Source: Streptomyces sp. NBC_01142 | GTDB taxonomy: Bacteria; Actinomycetota; Actinomycetes; Streptomycetales; Streptomycetaceae | Reading direction: 5' to 3' | Assembly (NCBI RefSeq): GCF_026341125.1 | Contig: NZ_JAPEOR010000002.1 | Span: 2,368,501 to 2,432,500, forward strand | Length of the DNA: 64,000 nt | Shown here: piece by piece, positions 8,603 to 18,727 of the stretch | Layout: each line of letters starts with the position of its first letter | How positions within the stretch are numbered: position 1 is the first letter of the stretch | Position numbers and translations under genes: made by a program | Notes under the pieces: generated by a model | What the model saw: only the letters and a program-made list of their open reading frames with translations | The model's database searches: none | What the model was told of the DNA's origin: nothing

Positions 8603-10417
8603 TCACTTGCCGAAGGCCAGCATGGTCTTCGTCTCCTTCTCCTCCGCGTCGTTCGAGGCACTGACGCGGCCGCTGGCCAGGAAGAACCGGCCTTCCGCGT
8701 ACGCCATCTTCGGGGAGTAGAAGGAGTTCTCGATCTCCGCGGTCGAGACCGGGTGCTTGAGGAGTGTCTTGGGCGCACCACCGGTCGGGGCGATCGTGGC
8801 GACCTCGCCGCCCTTGTCGTACGAGGCGCCCTTGTAGACGAGAACGTTTCCGCCCTCCATGCCCAGAGGCGTCATCCCCGTCTCGCCGCCGGAGGCTGAA
8901 CGCCACTTCTCCTTGCCGGTGTCGAGGCTGAACGCCACGACGTGGTTGGGGCTGCGGACCGTGGCGGGCTCGGTGGACATGTAGAAGGTGCCCGCATCGG
9001 CGGCGACGCCGGTGCAGCCCTCCAGGTTCTGGCCGAAGATCACGAACGAACCACCGCAGCGCGTCGCGTACTTGTCCTTGCCACCGTCGATCTGCGAGCG
9101 CAGCTTGCCGCTGTCGGTCAGCGCGATGATCGACCGCGTCTTCTTCTCACGCTGGACGATGTTGATGACCAGCGGGCTGACCGAATAGACCTTGTCGATC
9201 TCCCAGCCGGTGGGCGTGTTGTACGTCCACTTGGCCTTGCCGGTGGCCGGATCGACCTCCTGCACCTGGTGCTTGGGGTTCTTGTAGTCCGAGGTGGGGC
9301 AGCTCGCGGCGGCGATCAGTTTGGGGCCACCCGCGAACGCGAACGGCTTGCAGTCGCCGTCCGGCTTGCCGAACAGCTGCTTTCCGTCGGACACCGAGAA
9401 GCCGTAGGAGTTGCCCGTGCCACCCGCCGCGAGAGTGTTGCCGCTGATCGACAGGGTGAAGTCGGAGAGCGAGCTGAAGGCGCCGCTGCTCTTGGGGATC
9501 GGCTTCTTCCAGCCGGCCTTGCCGGTCTTGAGGTCGATCATCTGCATATCGAGGCAGTCGGCCTTTTCGGTGAGGCCGTTCTTGATCCCCACGACGATCT
9601 TGCCGTCGGTCGAGGTCTGCACCGGAGCGGAGCACACCTCGGTGCCGAGCGGCACGCTCCACTTCTTCTTGCCGTCGGTCACCGAGTACCCGGCGACCTC
9701 CCGGTACATGGCCTTGACGACGGTGTCGCCGACGACCCACGGGCCGAAGACGTCGGAGCCGTTGCGCGGCAGGTCGACGTCGTTCTTCAGCAGGAACAGG
9801 GCCTTGGCCTCGCCCGGCTGACGCCCGGCGTTGAGGTCGTCCTCGCCGTCGCGGCCGGTGCCTTCGCCGTCGCCCTGGTCGACGGTGTCCGAGCCGGTCG
9901 GCTTGGGGGCGGGGCTGCTCTTGCTGACGTCGGGCTTCTCGTCCTTCCCGTCACCGCTGAGGGCGAACCAGGTTCCGCCGCCGACCACCAGCAGCCCGGC
10001 CACGGCCGCGGCAATCACGATGCCGGGCCTGCCCTTGAAGAAGCCGCCACCGCCGCCACCGGGCGGGGTGGGCGCACCGGGGTACTGCGGCTGGGTGGGG
10101 TAGCCGCTGTACGGACCCTGCTGCTGGGCATACGGACCGGGCTGCTGGGCGTACGGCCCCGGCTGCTGGGCGTAAGGACCGGGCTGCTGCCCGTACGGAC
10201 CCGGCTGGCCGGGGGCCTGCTGGGGGTAGCCGTAACCGGGCTGGGCGGGCGGCGTCTGCGGATATCCGTAACCGGGAGCCGGCGCATCCGGGGCCGGCGC
10301 ACCGGGCGGCGGCGTGGGCGGCATCTGCGGCGGCTGGGCGGGCGGCTGAGGAGCTCCGTAGCCACCCTGCGGGGGCTGACTCGGCGGCTGGGGCGGCTGG
10401 TTCGGCGGCTGCGTCAT
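8603..10417 (-). CDS. Membrane-anchored PQQ-like beta-propeller protein (copy 2)
   Basis: A 604-aa paralogue of the next gene with the same plan. It has a Pro/Gln/Tyr-rich tail (residues 1-120) that includes four to five GPYAQQP units, a single span at about 130-150 (GIVIAAAVAGLLVVGGGTW), and an outer domain with propeller-blade signatures such as DLKTGKAGW, DPATGKAKW and SLDTGKEKW. The C-terminus NDAEEKETKTMLAFGK is shared with the decayed third copy upstream. Function unknown. The tandem placement points to duplication followed by divergence. Confidence 0.8.
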   Translation of the reverse strand: MTQPPNQPPQPPSQPPQGGYGAPQPPAQPPQMPPTPPPGAPAPDAPAPGYGYPQTPPAQPGYGYPQQAPGQPGPYGQQPGPYAQQPGPYAQQPGPYAQQQGPYSGYPTQPQYPGAPTPPGGGGGGFFKGRPGIVIAAAVAGLLVVGGGTWFALSGDGKDEKPDVSKSSPAPKPTGSDTVDQGDGEGTGRDGEDDLNAGRQPGEAKALFLLKNDVDLPRNGSDVFGPWVVGDTVVKAMYREVAGYSVTDGKKKWSVPLGTEVCSAPVQTSTDGKIVVGIKNGLTEKADCLDMQMIDLKTGKAGWKKPIPKSSGAFSSLSDFTLSISGNTLAAGGTGNSYGFSVSDGKQLFGKPDGDCKPFAFAGGPKLIAAASCPTSDYKNPKHQVQEVDPATGKAKWTYNTPTGWEIDKVYSVSPLVINIVQREKKTRSIIALTDSGKLRSQIDGGKDKYATRCGGSFVIFGQNLEGCTGVAADAGTFYMSTEPATVRSPNHVVAFSLDTGKEKWRSASGGETGMTPLGMEGGNVLVYKGASYDKGGEVATIAPTGGAPKTLLKHPVSTAEIENSFYSPKMAYAEGRFFLASGRVSASNDAEEKETKTMLAFGK

Positions 10418-10481
10418 GGCGTGCTTACCTCTGAAGATAGGAAGAAGGAGTGGAGATGTCCGAATGACTCAGAACGCGCGG

Positions 10482-10858
10482 TTACTTACCGAAGGCCATC
10501 ATCGTCTTCGTCTCCTTTTCCTCCGCGTCGTTTCCGGCACTGACCGAGCTGCTGGCGATGAAGAACCGGCCGTCCGCATACGCCGTGGCCGGAGGCCTGC
10601 TGGGAGTAGCCGCCACCGGGCCGAGCGGGTGGCGTCTGCGGATATTCATGCGCCGGGAGCCGTCGCACCCGGGACCTGCGCACCGGGCGGCGGCGTGGGC
10701 GTCAGCGTGGGCGGCGCACCGGACGGCGGCGTGGGCGGCATCTGCGGAACCGGTGGCATCTGCGGCGGCTGTGCGGGCGGTTGAGGAACCCCGTACTGCG
10801 GGCCGTACGAAGCGCCGAAGCCTCCCTGCGCCGGCGGCTGGCCGGGTGGCTGAGTCAT
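10482..10858 (-). pseudogene. Remnant of a third PQQ-like propeller paralogue
   Basis: Starting at the ATG at 10858, the sequence encodes the same leader as its neighbours (MTQPPGQPPAQGGFGA...). It then drops through two other frames (a PQTPPARPGGGYSQQ stretch survives in one) and ends at 10482 with TAYADGRFFIASSSVS and NDAEEKETKTMMAFGK, nearly identical to the copy 2 C-terminus. The membrane span and almost the whole propeller (roughly 450 codons) are missing. An internal deletion plus frameshifts explains this. Confidence 0.8.
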
Positions 10859-11012
10859 CAGTACTTCCCCCTTCGTGCCGTCCGCTGCCCGTCGGCTTCC
10901 CCCGCTGTTCCGGCGAGCACGTGTCTCCGGAACGGAGCGATTCGGACATGGATTCCGCTGCGTCACGTCAGTCGAGCGGAACTTCTTTCTATCACTCGGG
11001 GGGAGTCGAACA

Positions 11013-11054
11013 ACGGGCCGGTCCGCCCCTGTTCCCAAGGGAGGACCGGCCCGT
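11013..11054 (-). terminator. Stem-loop terminator after the ABC-F gene
   Basis: ACGGGCCGGTCC (11013-11024) pairs perfectly with GGACCGGCCCGT (11043-11054) around an 18-base loop. It lies 33 bp beyond the stop of the ABC-F gene on the minus strand. The remaining gap up to 10859 carries the promoter region of the decayed propeller gene. Confidence 0.7.
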
Positions 11055-11086
11055 AATGCGGTTGTTACGCGCCCTGCACGGCTTCT

Positions 11087-12895
11087 CTACGCGTCTTCCG
11101 CGAGCTCCAGCCAACGCATTTCCAACTCATCGCGCTGGACGATCAGTTCACGCAACTCCGCGTCCAGTTTCGCCACCTTCTCGAAGTCCGTGGCGTTATC
11201 GGCGATTTGGGCGTGCAGGCTGGTTTCCCGGTCGGAGCACTTGTTCAGCTGCCGCTCGATCTTCTGCAGTTCCTTCTTCGCCGCGCGGACGTCGCCCGCC
11301 GACTTCTCCGGCTTCTCCTTCGCGGTGGGCGCGGGTGCCGGCGCCGGAACGGCGGACTCGATCATCCGCTGCCTGCGCTCCAGATACTCGTCGATACCGC
11401 GCGGCAGCATCCGCAGCGTCGCGTCGCCGAGCAGCGCGAACGTCCGGTCCGTCGTCCGCTCGATGAAGAAACGGTCGTGGGAGATGACGACCATCGAGCC
11501 CGGCCAGCCGTCGAGCAGGTCCTCCAGCTGGGTCAGCGTCTCGATGTCGAGGTCGTTGGTGGGCTCGTCGAGGAAGAGGACGTTCGGCTCGTCCATCAGC
11601 AGCCGCAGGATCTGGAGCCGGCGCCGCTCACCGCCGGAGAGGTCGCCGACGGGCGTCCACTGCTTGTCCTTGGTGAAGCCGAACTGCTCGCACAGCTGAC
11701 CCGCGGTCATCTCCCGGCCCTTGCCGAGGTCGACCCGGTCCCGCACCTGCTGCACAGCCTCCAGCACCCGCAGGGCCGGGTCGAGTTCACCGACCTCCTG
11801 GGAGAGGTAGGCCAGCTTCACGGTCTTGCCGACGACGACACGCCCGGCCGCGGGCTGTACGTCGCCGTCGCTGCGGGCCGCCTGCGCCAGGGCGCGCAGC
11901 AGCGAGGTCTTGCCCGCGCCGTTGACGCCGACCAGGCCGATGCGGTCGCCGGGGCCGAGCTGCCAGGTGAGGTGCTTCAGCAGCACCTTCGGGCCGGCCT
12001 GGACGGTCACGTCCTCCAGCTCGAAGACGGTCTTGCCGAGGCGGGCATTGGCGAACTTCATCAGCTCGGAGGTGTCGCGCGGCGGCGGCACATCGGCGAT
12101 CAGCTCGTTGGCCGCCTCGATGCGGTAGCGCGGCTTGGAGGTACGGGCCGGGGCACCGCGCCGCAGCCAGGCCAGCTCCTTGCGCATCAGGTTCTGCCGC
12201 TTGGACTCCTCTGTCGCCGCGATGCGCTCGCGCTCGGCGCGCGCGAAGACGTAGTCGCTGTAGCCGCCCTCGTACTCGTGCACCGCGCCGCGCTGGACGT
12301 CCCACATCCGCGTACAGACCTGGTCGAGGAACCAGCGGTCGTGGGTGACGCAGACGAGCGCCGAACGGCGCGTCCGCAGATGCTTCGCCAGCCAGGCGAT
12401 GCCCTCCACGTCGAGATGGTTGGTGGGCTCGTCGAGGACGATCAGGTCCTGCTCGGCGATGAGCAGCTTGGCGAGCGCGATCCGGCGGCGCTCACCGCCG
12501 GACAACGGCCCGATGACCGTGTCCAGCCCCTGCTCGAAGCCCGGCAGGTGCAGATCGCCGAAGAGCCCGGTGAGTACGTCGCGGATCTTGGCGTTGCCCG
12601 CCCACTCGTGGTCGGCCATGTCCCCGATGACCTCGTGCCGGACCGTGGCCGCCGGGTCGAGGGAGTCGTGCTGGGTGAGCACACCGAGGCGCAGCCCGCC
12701 GCTCTGGGTGACCCGGCCGGAGTCGGGCTCCTCCAGCTTGGCGAGCATCCGGATGAGGGTCGTCTTGCCGTCGCCGTTGCGGCCGACGACGCCGATGCGG
12801 TCTCCCTCGGACACGCCGAGGGAGACTCCGTCGAGCAGGGCACGTGTTCCGTACACCTTGCTGACTGCCTCGACATTGACGAGGTTGACGGCCAT
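11087..12895 (-). CDS. ABC-F family ATPase (Uup-like)
   Basis: A 602-aa soluble protein with two ATP-binding cassettes and no membrane segments. Cassette 1 has Walker A GRNGDGKTT, signature LSGGERRR and Walker B IVLDEPTNHLD; cassette 2 has GVNGAGKTS, LSGGERRRLQ and LFLDEPTNDLD. An inter-domain linker (about 240-300) and a charged coiled-coil C-terminus (about 530-602) follow the Uup plan. ABC-F proteins act on the ribosome or on nucleic acid rather than in transport. Whether this one gives antibiotic protection cannot be judged here. It appears monocistronic. Confidence 0.9.
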   Translation of the reverse strand: MAVNLVNVEAVSKVYGTRALLDGVSLGVSEGDRIGVVGRNGDGKTTLIRMLAKLEEPDSGRVTQSGGLRLGVLTQHDSLDPAATVRHEVIGDMADHEWAGNAKIRDVLTGLFGDLHLPGFEQGLDTVIGPLSGGERRRIALAKLLIAEQDLIVLDEPTNHLDVEGIAWLAKHLRTRRSALVCVTHDRWFLDQVCTRMWDVQRGAVHEYEGGYSDYVFARAERERIAATEESKRQNLMRKELAWLRRGAPARTSKPRYRIEAANELIADVPPPRDTSELMKFANARLGKTVFELEDVTVQAGPKVLLKHLTWQLGPGDRIGLVGVNGAGKTSLLRALAQAARSDGDVQPAAGRVVVGKTVKLAYLSQEVGELDPALRVLEAVQQVRDRVDLGKGREMTAGQLCEQFGFTKDKQWTPVGDLSGGERRRLQILRLLMDEPNVLFLDEPTNDLDIETLTQLEDLLDGWPGSMVVISHDRFFIERTTDRTFALLGDATLRMLPRGIDEYLERRQRMIESAVPAPAPAPTAKEKPEKSAGDVRAAKKELQKIERQLNKCSDRETSLHAQIADNATDFEKVAKLDAELRELIVQRDELEMRWLELAEDA

Positions 12896-13001
12896 TTCTC
12901 TCCTGACAGGGGGGACGATCGACGTCCCAGAGTAGTCGCCGCGGGGGGCGGGGGCGTGCGGCGATCGACCACCGGGGCAAGCCCCGGTCCGCGCGCCCGT
13001 C

Positions 13002-14384
13002 TCAGGAGCGGTGGCGGCCCGCCCGCTCGACCAGCAGCCAGCCGGCCAGCGCCATCGTGACGGCGACGGGGGCGGTGACGCGTACGGCGACCAGCATCGC
13101 TGACTTGCCCTCCAGCATCCCGCCGAAGCCGACCATGGACAGACCGAGCACCCCGAACAGGCAGAGCGCGATCCCGAGGGCCGCGGCGGGACCGGACCCC
13201 GAGGCCGCCCTCGCCGCGCGCGACGCCGGCGCCGGCCCGTCCGGGCCTGCCGCGGGGCGGACAGCCGCCGGACGCTCGAAGCTGCGGAAGGCGGCGACGA
13301 GTACGGCGGTCAGCGCGGCCGCCACCGCGATACGGACCGGGACCTGTGCCCACCAGGCGCCGGACGCCGGTGCGGGCAGCGGCACGTCGAGCGCGAGCAT
13401 CGCGCCGTACACCCCGAGCATGGCGGTCAGATGCCACAGGAACGCGGTCATCGCGATCCCGTTGGCGGCGACGACGGCCCGCCAGACCCGGGCCCGCTGC
13501 ACCAGACGGGTGCCGGGCGTACGGAGCAGCTCCACCGCGCCGACCAGCCACAGCCCGTGGCAGAGGAGGGCGAGGGTGGGCGGGGCCATGTTGGAGACCT
13601 TCTCGCCGGGCATCCCGACCATGCTCAGGGGGTACGGCCCGAACGCGACGAGCCCCGCGGCCCCGGCGAGCCCGGCCGCGGCCAGCGCCGAAGGCATCCG
13701 GATCCGCCCGTCCGCACGCAGGAACCCGAGCTGGTGCACGGCCAGCCAGACGAAGGCGAAGTTCAGGAACTCCACGAACGGCACCCCACCGAGGAACCGC
13801 AGCCCGTCGACGAGGCAGGCGCCCGCGACCAGCGCGCCGAAGGCTCCCCAGCCGTACCGCTCGTGCAGCTTCAGCAGCGGCGGTGTGAAGGCGACCATGG
13901 CCAGATAGATCCCGATGAACCAGAGCGGCTGGGCGACGAGCCGCAGCGCGACGCCCGTCAGCCCCGTCGTTTCACCGCCCCCACCGAGAAGTTGGACGAT
14001 CAGTGCGGCCGCGCCCCAGACGAGGATGAAGACCATGGTGGGACGCAGCAGCCGCTGGAGCCGGGCGCGCAGGAAGGCGGCGTAGACGGAACCATCCGTC
14101 CTGCGGGACAGCGAGCGGTACGAGAGGGCGTGCGAGAAGCCGCCGACGAAGAAGAAGACCGGCATGATCTGCAGCGCCCAGGTGAGCAGTTGCAGCTCGG
14201 GCACGACGGCGAGGAGATTGTCCACCCCGTCGCCGGTGACGACGGCCATCAGCCAGTGCCCGAGGACGACGGTCCCCAGTGAGGCGACCCGCAGCAGGTC
14301 GATGTACCGGTCCCGCGTACCGGGCGTGGCAGCGGCGAGCTCGCGAACGCTTGATCCCATGGGGATACGGTGCCGCGGGGCCAC
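13002..14384 (-). CDS. Acyltransferase-3 family membrane protein
   Basis: About 460 aa with around ten hydrophobic spans. It opens RDRYIDLLRVASLGTVVLGHW, the typical first helix and His of the acyltransferase-3 (OafA/NodX-like) family, whose members move acyl groups onto extracellular sugars or other envelope components. Start uncertain: GTG at 14384 (GGAA six bases upstream) or in-frame ATG at 14360. The acceptor is unknown. Confidence 0.8.
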   Translation of the reverse strand: MAPRHRIPMGSSVRELAAATPGTRDRYIDLLRVASLGTVVLGHWLMAVVTGDGVDNLLAVVPELQLLTWALQIMPVFFFVGGFSHALSYRSLSRRTDGSVYAAFLRARLQRLLRPTMVFILVWGAAALIVQLLGGGGETTGLTGVALRLVAQPLWFIGIYLAMVAFTPPLLKLHERYGWGAFGALVAGACLVDGLRFLGGVPFVEFLNFAFVWLAVHQLGFLRADGRIRMPSALAAAGLAGAAGLVAFGPYPLSMVGMPGEKVSNMAPPTLALLCHGLWLVGAVELLRTPGTRLVQRARVWRAVVAANGIAMTAFLWHLTAMLGVYGAMLALDVPLPAPASGAWWAQVPVRIAVAAALTAVLVAAFRSFERPAAVRPAAGPDGPAPASRAARAASGSGPAAALGIALCLFGVLGLSMVGFGGMLEGKSAMLVAVRVTAPVAVTMALAGWLLVERAGRHRS

Positions 14385-14495
14385 CGGGTTCCGTGAGCGC
14401 TCAGATACTCATCCGTGGCCTGAGTACCCCACTCCCGAAACCCGGGGCAGGCCCCCGCCCCCTGCAAAGGAGCGGGGTAGGGAAATCCAGCCGCC

Positions 14496-15389
14496 CTAGA
14501 CGACCAGCGCGCCCCCCGCCGGGGACCCCGCCACCCTCGCCGTGCGGCAGGTGCCTGAGGTCAGGAGCGCCTCGGCCACCTGCTGCGCGTCGTCCGGGGT
14601 CTTCGTCAGGAACGCCGTCGTCGGGCCCGAGCCCGAGACCAGCGACGCCAGCGCACCCGCCGCCGTGCCCGCCGCGAGCGTGTCGGCCAGGGACGGGCGC
14701 AGGGACAGGGCCGCCGGCTGGAGGTCGTTCAGCAGGGCGCCCGCCAGCGCCGACGCATCGCCGGTGCGCAGGGCGTCCAGCAGGCCCGGTGAGGCCACCG
14801 GCGCGGGGACGTCCAAGCCCTCGGCCAGCCGGTCGAACTCCCGGTACACCGCGGGCGTGGACAGACCGCCGTCCGCCACCGCGAACACCCAGTGGAAGTC
14901 CCCGCCGACCTCGAGCTCCGTCAGCTGCTCTCCGCGTCCGGTGCCCAGCGCCGCACCGCCCACCAGACTGAACGGCACATCGCTGCCCAACTCGGCGCAG
15001 ATCGCGAGGAGTTCGTCGCGGGAGGAGCCCGTACCCCACAGCGCGTCGCACGCGAGCAGCGCCCCCGCGCCGTCCGCGCTGCCGCCCGCCATGCCGCCCG
15101 CGACCGGGATGTCCTTGGCGATGTGGATGTGGACGGCAGGGTCGATGCCATGGCGTGCGGCAAGGAGTCCGGCCGCGCGGGCCGCCAGGTTGGTGCGGTC
15201 GAGCGGTACCTGATGCGCGTCCGGGCCGGAGCACGTGATCCGCAGCGACTCGGCCGGCGTCACCGTGACCTCGTCGTACAGGCCGACCGCCAGAAAGACA
15301 TTGGCGAGGTCGTGGAAGCCGTCGGACCGGACTCCGCCCACCGCCAGTTGCACATTGACCTTCGCCGGGACTCGTACGGTGACACTCAC
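14496..15389 (-). CDS. ispE: 4-diphosphocytidyl-2-C-methyl-D-erythritol kinase
   Basis: Phosphorylates CDP-ME in the MEP route to isoprenoid precursors. The 297-aa GHMP kinase opens [15 protein letters not shown] and has the ATP loop [17 protein letters not shown] and the C-terminal [12 protein letters not shown]. Its GTG start overlaps the rsmA stop by 4 bp (15386-15389), so it is coupled to rsmA and rpfB, an order common in actinobacteria. Confidence 0.95.
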   Translation of the reverse strand: MSVTVRVPAKVNVQLAVGGVRSDGFHDLANVFLAVGLYDEVTVTPAESLRITCSGPDAHQVPLDRTNLAARAAGLLAARHGIDPAVHIHIAKDIPVAGGMAGGSADGAGALLACDALWGTGSSRDELLAICAELGSDVPFSLVGGAALGTGRGEQLTELEVGGDFHWVFAVADGGLSTPAVYREFDRLAEGLDVPAPVASPGLLDALRTGDASALAGALLNDLQPAALSLRPSLADTLAAGTAAGALASLVSGSGPTTAFLTKTPDDAQQVAEALLTSGTCRTARVAGSPAGGALVV

Positions 15390-16252
15390 TGACCGGCCCC
15401 CCGGTTCTCCGCGATCCGCGCGAACTCCTCGACCGTCAGCGCCTCCCCGCGCGCCTGCGGCGAGATCCCCGCCGCGACCAGCGCCGCCTCGGCCGCCGCC
15501 GGGGAACCCGCCCAGCCCGCCAGCGCCGCCCGCAGCGTCTTGCGCCGCTGCGCGAACGCCGCGTCGACCGCCGCGAAGACCTCTGCCCTGGTGGCGGTGG
15601 TCTTCGGCGGGTCGCGGCGCACCAGCGAGACCAGACCCGAGTCGACATTCGGGGCGGGCCAGAAGACGTTGCGGCCGATCGAGCCCGCCCGCTTCACCTC
15701 GGCGTACCAGTTGGCCTTCACCGACGGGACGCCGTACACCTTGTTGCCCGGCCGCGCCGCGAGCCGGTCCGCGACCTCCGCCTGGACCATGACCAGCGTG
15801 CGCTCGATCGTCGGGAAGCGGGCCAGCATATGGAGGAGGACGGGCACAGCCACGTTGTACGGAAGGTTCGCGACCAGCGCGGTCGGCGCGGGGCCCGGCA
15901 GCTCCTGCACCTGCATCGCGTCGGTGTGCACCAGCGCGAAGTGGTCGGCGCGCTTCGGCAGACGGGCCGCGATCGTCGACGGCAGCGCACCGGCGAGCAC
16001 ATCGTCGATCTCGACGGCGATGACCCGGTCCGCCGTCTCCAGCAGCGCCAGGGTCAGTGATCCGAGCCCGGGGCCGACCTCGACGACCACGTCGTCCCCC
16101 CGCACCTCGGCCGTCCGTACGATCCGGCGGACCGTATTGGCGTCGATGACGAAGTTCTGCCCGCGCTGCTTGGTGGGGCGTACGCCCAGCGCTGCGGCCA
16201 GTTCACGGATGTCGGCGGGGCCGAGGAGTGCGTCGGGCTCAGTGGTGCTCAC
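15386..16252 (-). CDS. rsmA: 16S rRNA dimethyladenosine transferase
   Basis: Dimethylates the two adjacent adenines near the 3' end of 16S rRNA (KsgA activity), late in 30S assembly. The 288-aa protein has SAM motif [16 protein letters not shown] and catalytic motif [14 protein letters not shown]. It starts at GTG 16252, overlapping the rpfB stop by 4 bp, and overlaps ispE at its end by 4 bp. Confidence 0.95.
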   Translation of the reverse strand: MSTTEPDALLGPADIRELAAALGVRPTKQRGQNFVIDANTVRRIVRTAEVRGDDVVVEVGPGLGSLTLALLETADRVIAVEIDDVLAGALPSTIAARLPKRADHFALVHTDAMQVQELPGPAPTALVANLPYNVAVPVLLHMLARFPTIERTLVMVQAEVADRLAARPGNKVYGVPSVKANWYAEVKRAGSIGRNVFWPAPNVDSGLVSLVRRDPPKTTATRAEVFAAVDAAFAQRRKTLRAALAGWAGSPAAAEAALVAAGISPQARGEALTVEEFARIAENRGAGQ

Positions 16253-17652
16253 CGATACAGCCTACGGCCGCAGTGCGGCCACGGACTCGCCCCCCGCTTC
16301 GCGAAGAGCTTCTTCGCCCGGTACGTCTGCTCCTCCGCGGTGGCGTCCTGCGGCCGGCCGCTGCCGCCCAGGGACCGCCAGGTCCCGGTGTCGAACTGGT
16401 ACAGCCCGCCGTACGTCCCCGACGGATCGACCGCCCCCGGCCGCCCGCCCGACTCGCAGTCGGCCAGTGAGTCCCAGTTCAGCCCGTCCGCGCCCTGCAC
16501 CGAGTACGGCAGCGGCCTGGTACCGACCTTCACCAGCTGCGTGACGGGCTCCCGCACCACCTCGTCGTCGATCTTCCGCGGCTTCTGCCTGACTCCGTTG
16601 ACCGTCCGCAGGGCGAAGGTGACGCGGCGCGCGCCCTGCTCGCCCTGCCGTACGACGACCTCGGTGCCCGCGAACAGCGAGGAGTCGAGGGTCTTGTCGA
16701 CGGTGAAGGCGATGGGCATCTCGCGGATCTCCCTGCTGTTGGTGATCCGCATGACGGTGATGGTCTGGCCGTCGCCGGGGAAGCTCGTGGGCGGCACGGA
16801 GGTGGTGTCCTGTCCGCGCAGCGCGATGCCTGCCTCGGCCAGCGCCTCGTGCACCGTCGCCGCGTTCGTACGGATGGTGCGCTCGCGCCCGTCGGCCATG
16901 AGGGTGACGGTCCGCTCCGTCCGCACATCCAGCGCGAGGCCCTGCCGGGAGATCGCGGAGGAGCGGGAGGTGGACAGATACGCGCCTTCGGCCCGCACCC
17001 CGAGCTGGTGCAGCGCGTCGTCGACCGTGCGGGCGGTGGTCCACACCCAGCGCCGCTGCCCGTCCAGGGTGAGGGTGAGCGGACGGCCGTAGCGGACGAC
17101 GATCTCGTCGCCGCTGACGAGGGCCGCGCCGGGGGCGGGGGCGACGATGTCGTGCGCGCTGACCTCGAGGCCCTCGTCCTCCAGGAGCTCGCGCACATCG
17201 TCGGCGAAGGTGTGCCTCGTGTGCGGTACGCCGTCGACGCTCAGCCGTACCGCCTTGTCGCTGGCGACGAAGGCCGCCGTGCCGCCGGCCAGGAAGGCGA
17301 CGACGAGGACTTGGGGGAGGAGTCTGCGCAGGGTGTCGGGCTTCCGGCCGGCTCTGCGGCGGCGGTCGGCGCGGCGGGCCTCGGCACGGCCGCCGCCTCC
17401 CGCCGGCACATTCACCGCGGGGACGTCGGGGAGAGTGGGAACAGGGACGACAGGGGGAACGGCGGGGAGAGTGGGAGCCTGGCTCTGGTTCTGGCGCGGC
17501 AGCGGCGCCGCCTCACGGAGGTCGCGGGCCTCGTACGCCGCCGCGCCCGGGTCGTAGCCGTCGTACACAGGCGTTTCGTACGGATCCGCTGCCCTGGCGG
17601 CGGCGCGGTGCCCGCCGCGCGCGGCACGGTGACTGCCCTGCGAATTGCTCAC
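16249..17652 (-). CDS. rpfB: Resuscitation-promoting factor RpfB (cell-wall lytic transglycosylase)
   Basis: About 467 aa. After a basic cytoplasmic tail comes one membrane anchor (about 110-130, [17 protein letters not shown]). Then come three ubiquitin-like DUF348 repeats (about 135-300), a G5 domain (about 310-385) and the lysozyme-like Rpf catalytic domain at the end ([14 protein letters not shown] with the catalytic Glu, then [12 protein letters not shown]). Such factors cleave peptidoglycan and promote growth resumption. I chose GTG 17652 (MSNSQGSHR); the frame stays open to 17724. First gene of rpfB-rsmA-ispE. Confidence 0.93.
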   Translation of the reverse strand: MSNSQGSHRAARGGHRAAARAADPYETPVYDGYDPGAAAYEARDLREAAPLPRQNQSQAPTLPAVPPVVPVPTLPDVPAVNVPAGGGGRAEARRADRRRRAGRKPDTLRRLLPQVLVVAFLAGGTAAFVASDKAVRLSVDGVPHTRHTFADDVRELLEDEGLEVSAHDIVAPAPGAALVSGDEIVVRYGRPLTLTLDGQRRWVWTTARTVDDALHQLGVRAEGAYLSTSRSSAISRQGLALDVRTERTVTLMADGRERTIRTNAATVHEALAEAGIALRGQDTTSVPPTSFPGDGQTITVMRITNSREIREMPIAFTVDKTLDSSLFAGTEVVVRQGEQGARRVTFALRTVNGVRQKPRKIDDEVVREPVTQLVKVGTRPLPYSVQGADGLNWDSLADCESGGRPGAVDPSGTYGGLYQFDTGTWRSLGGSGRPQDATAEEQTYRAKKLFAKRGASPWPHCGRRLYR

Positions 17653-17824
17653 GACGCTCCGTAAGGTCCGGTCCGGTCCGCTCGATGGCGTTGCGGGCCG
17701 GGACACTAGCGGAGTGACGATCACTCTCCAAAGCCACTCGACTACGGAGTGTCGTGAGGCTACTCCGCGCCGAGCCCCGCCTCTGAGCCGTCCGTGCGGC
17801 CGGCCGGGCGTCCTGCGCTATCGC

Positions 17825-18694
17825 TCAGTAGCCAAATGCGCGTGCTGTGTTGGCCGAGATCGCAGCGGCCAGGGTGTCCTCGTGCAGACCCTTCACCGCC
17901 GCCATCGCGCGCAGCGTGACCGGAATGAGATACGGCGCATTAGGCCGTCCGCGGTAGGGCGCCGGGGTGAGAAAGGGCGCGTCCGTTTCGACGAGTACGA
18001 GTTCTTCCGGGGCAACGGCCAGCGCATCGCGCAGCGGCTGGGCGTTCTTGAAGGTCACATTGCCCGCGAAGGACATGAAGTAGCCCGCGGCCGCGCACAC
18101 CCGGGCCATTTCCGCGTCGCCCGAATAGCAGTGGAAGACGGTGCGCTCGGGAGCGCCCTCCTCGGCGAGAATCCGCAGGACATCGGCGTGTGCCTCGCGG
18201 TCATGGATGACCAGGGCCTTGTCGTGCCGCTTGGCGATCTCGATATGGGCGCGGAAGGACCGCTCCTGGGCGGCCATGCCCTCGGCTCCCGTACGGAAGT
18301 AGTCCAGGCCCGTCTCACCGACCGCGCGCACCTGCTCCAGTGCGGCCAGCGCGTCGATCTCGGCGAGCGCGTCGTCGAGCCCCCCGTCGCCGCCGCCCTC
18401 GCGCGCACCCTGGCGCGACCAGCCGTCCGGATCTCCGTGGACGATGCGCGGGGCCTCATTGGGGTGCAGGGCCACGGCGGCATGCACGCTCGCGTGCGCG
18501 GCGGCCGTCTCCGCGGCCCAGCGGGAACCCTTGATGTCGCAACCCACCTGGACCACGGCAGTCACCCCTACCGCGGCGGCCCTGGCCAGCGCCTCCTCGA
18601 CGGTGCCCTCCTGCATGTCCAGGTGGGTGTGCGAATCGGCGACCGGCACTCCGAGAGGCTCGGGCAGCGGCGGTGGGGTGGACTTCGAACTCAT
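17825..18694 (-). CDS. TatD family metal-dependent hydrolase
   Basis: A 289-aa amidohydrolase-fold protein with the N-terminal metal-binding VADSHTHLD, the Glu of VGETGLDYFR, the internal His in VIHDREAH and FHCYSG, and the C-terminal metal Asp in LVETDAPFLTP. TatD enzymes act as 3'-5' DNA exonucleases in repair; the exact substrate here is not shown. It reads towards rpfB, with 172 bp between that carry no clear feature apart from the rpfB promoter. Confidence 0.92.
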   Translation of the reverse strand: MSSKSTPPPLPEPLGVPVADSHTHLDMQEGTVEEALARAAAVGVTAVVQVGCDIKGSRWAAETAAAHASVHAAVALHPNEAPRIVHGDPDGWSRQGAREGGGDGGLDDALAEIDALAALEQVRAVGETGLDYFRTGAEGMAAQERSFRAHIEIAKRHDKALVIHDREAHADVLRILAEEGAPERTVFHCYSGDAEMARVCAAAGYFMSFAGNVTFKNAQPLRDALAVAPEELVLVETDAPFLTPAPYRGRPNAPYLIPVTLRAMAAVKGLHEDTLAAAISANTARAFGY

Positions 18695-18727
18695 GGGCGC
18701 GATCCTACGAGGCGCGCGCCCCTGGCC

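Noticed and set aside
17653..17824. Cyclic-di-AMP (ydaO-type) riboswitch before rpfB
   Set aside because: That element is known for rpfA-type genes and the 172-bp gap shows no matching structure.
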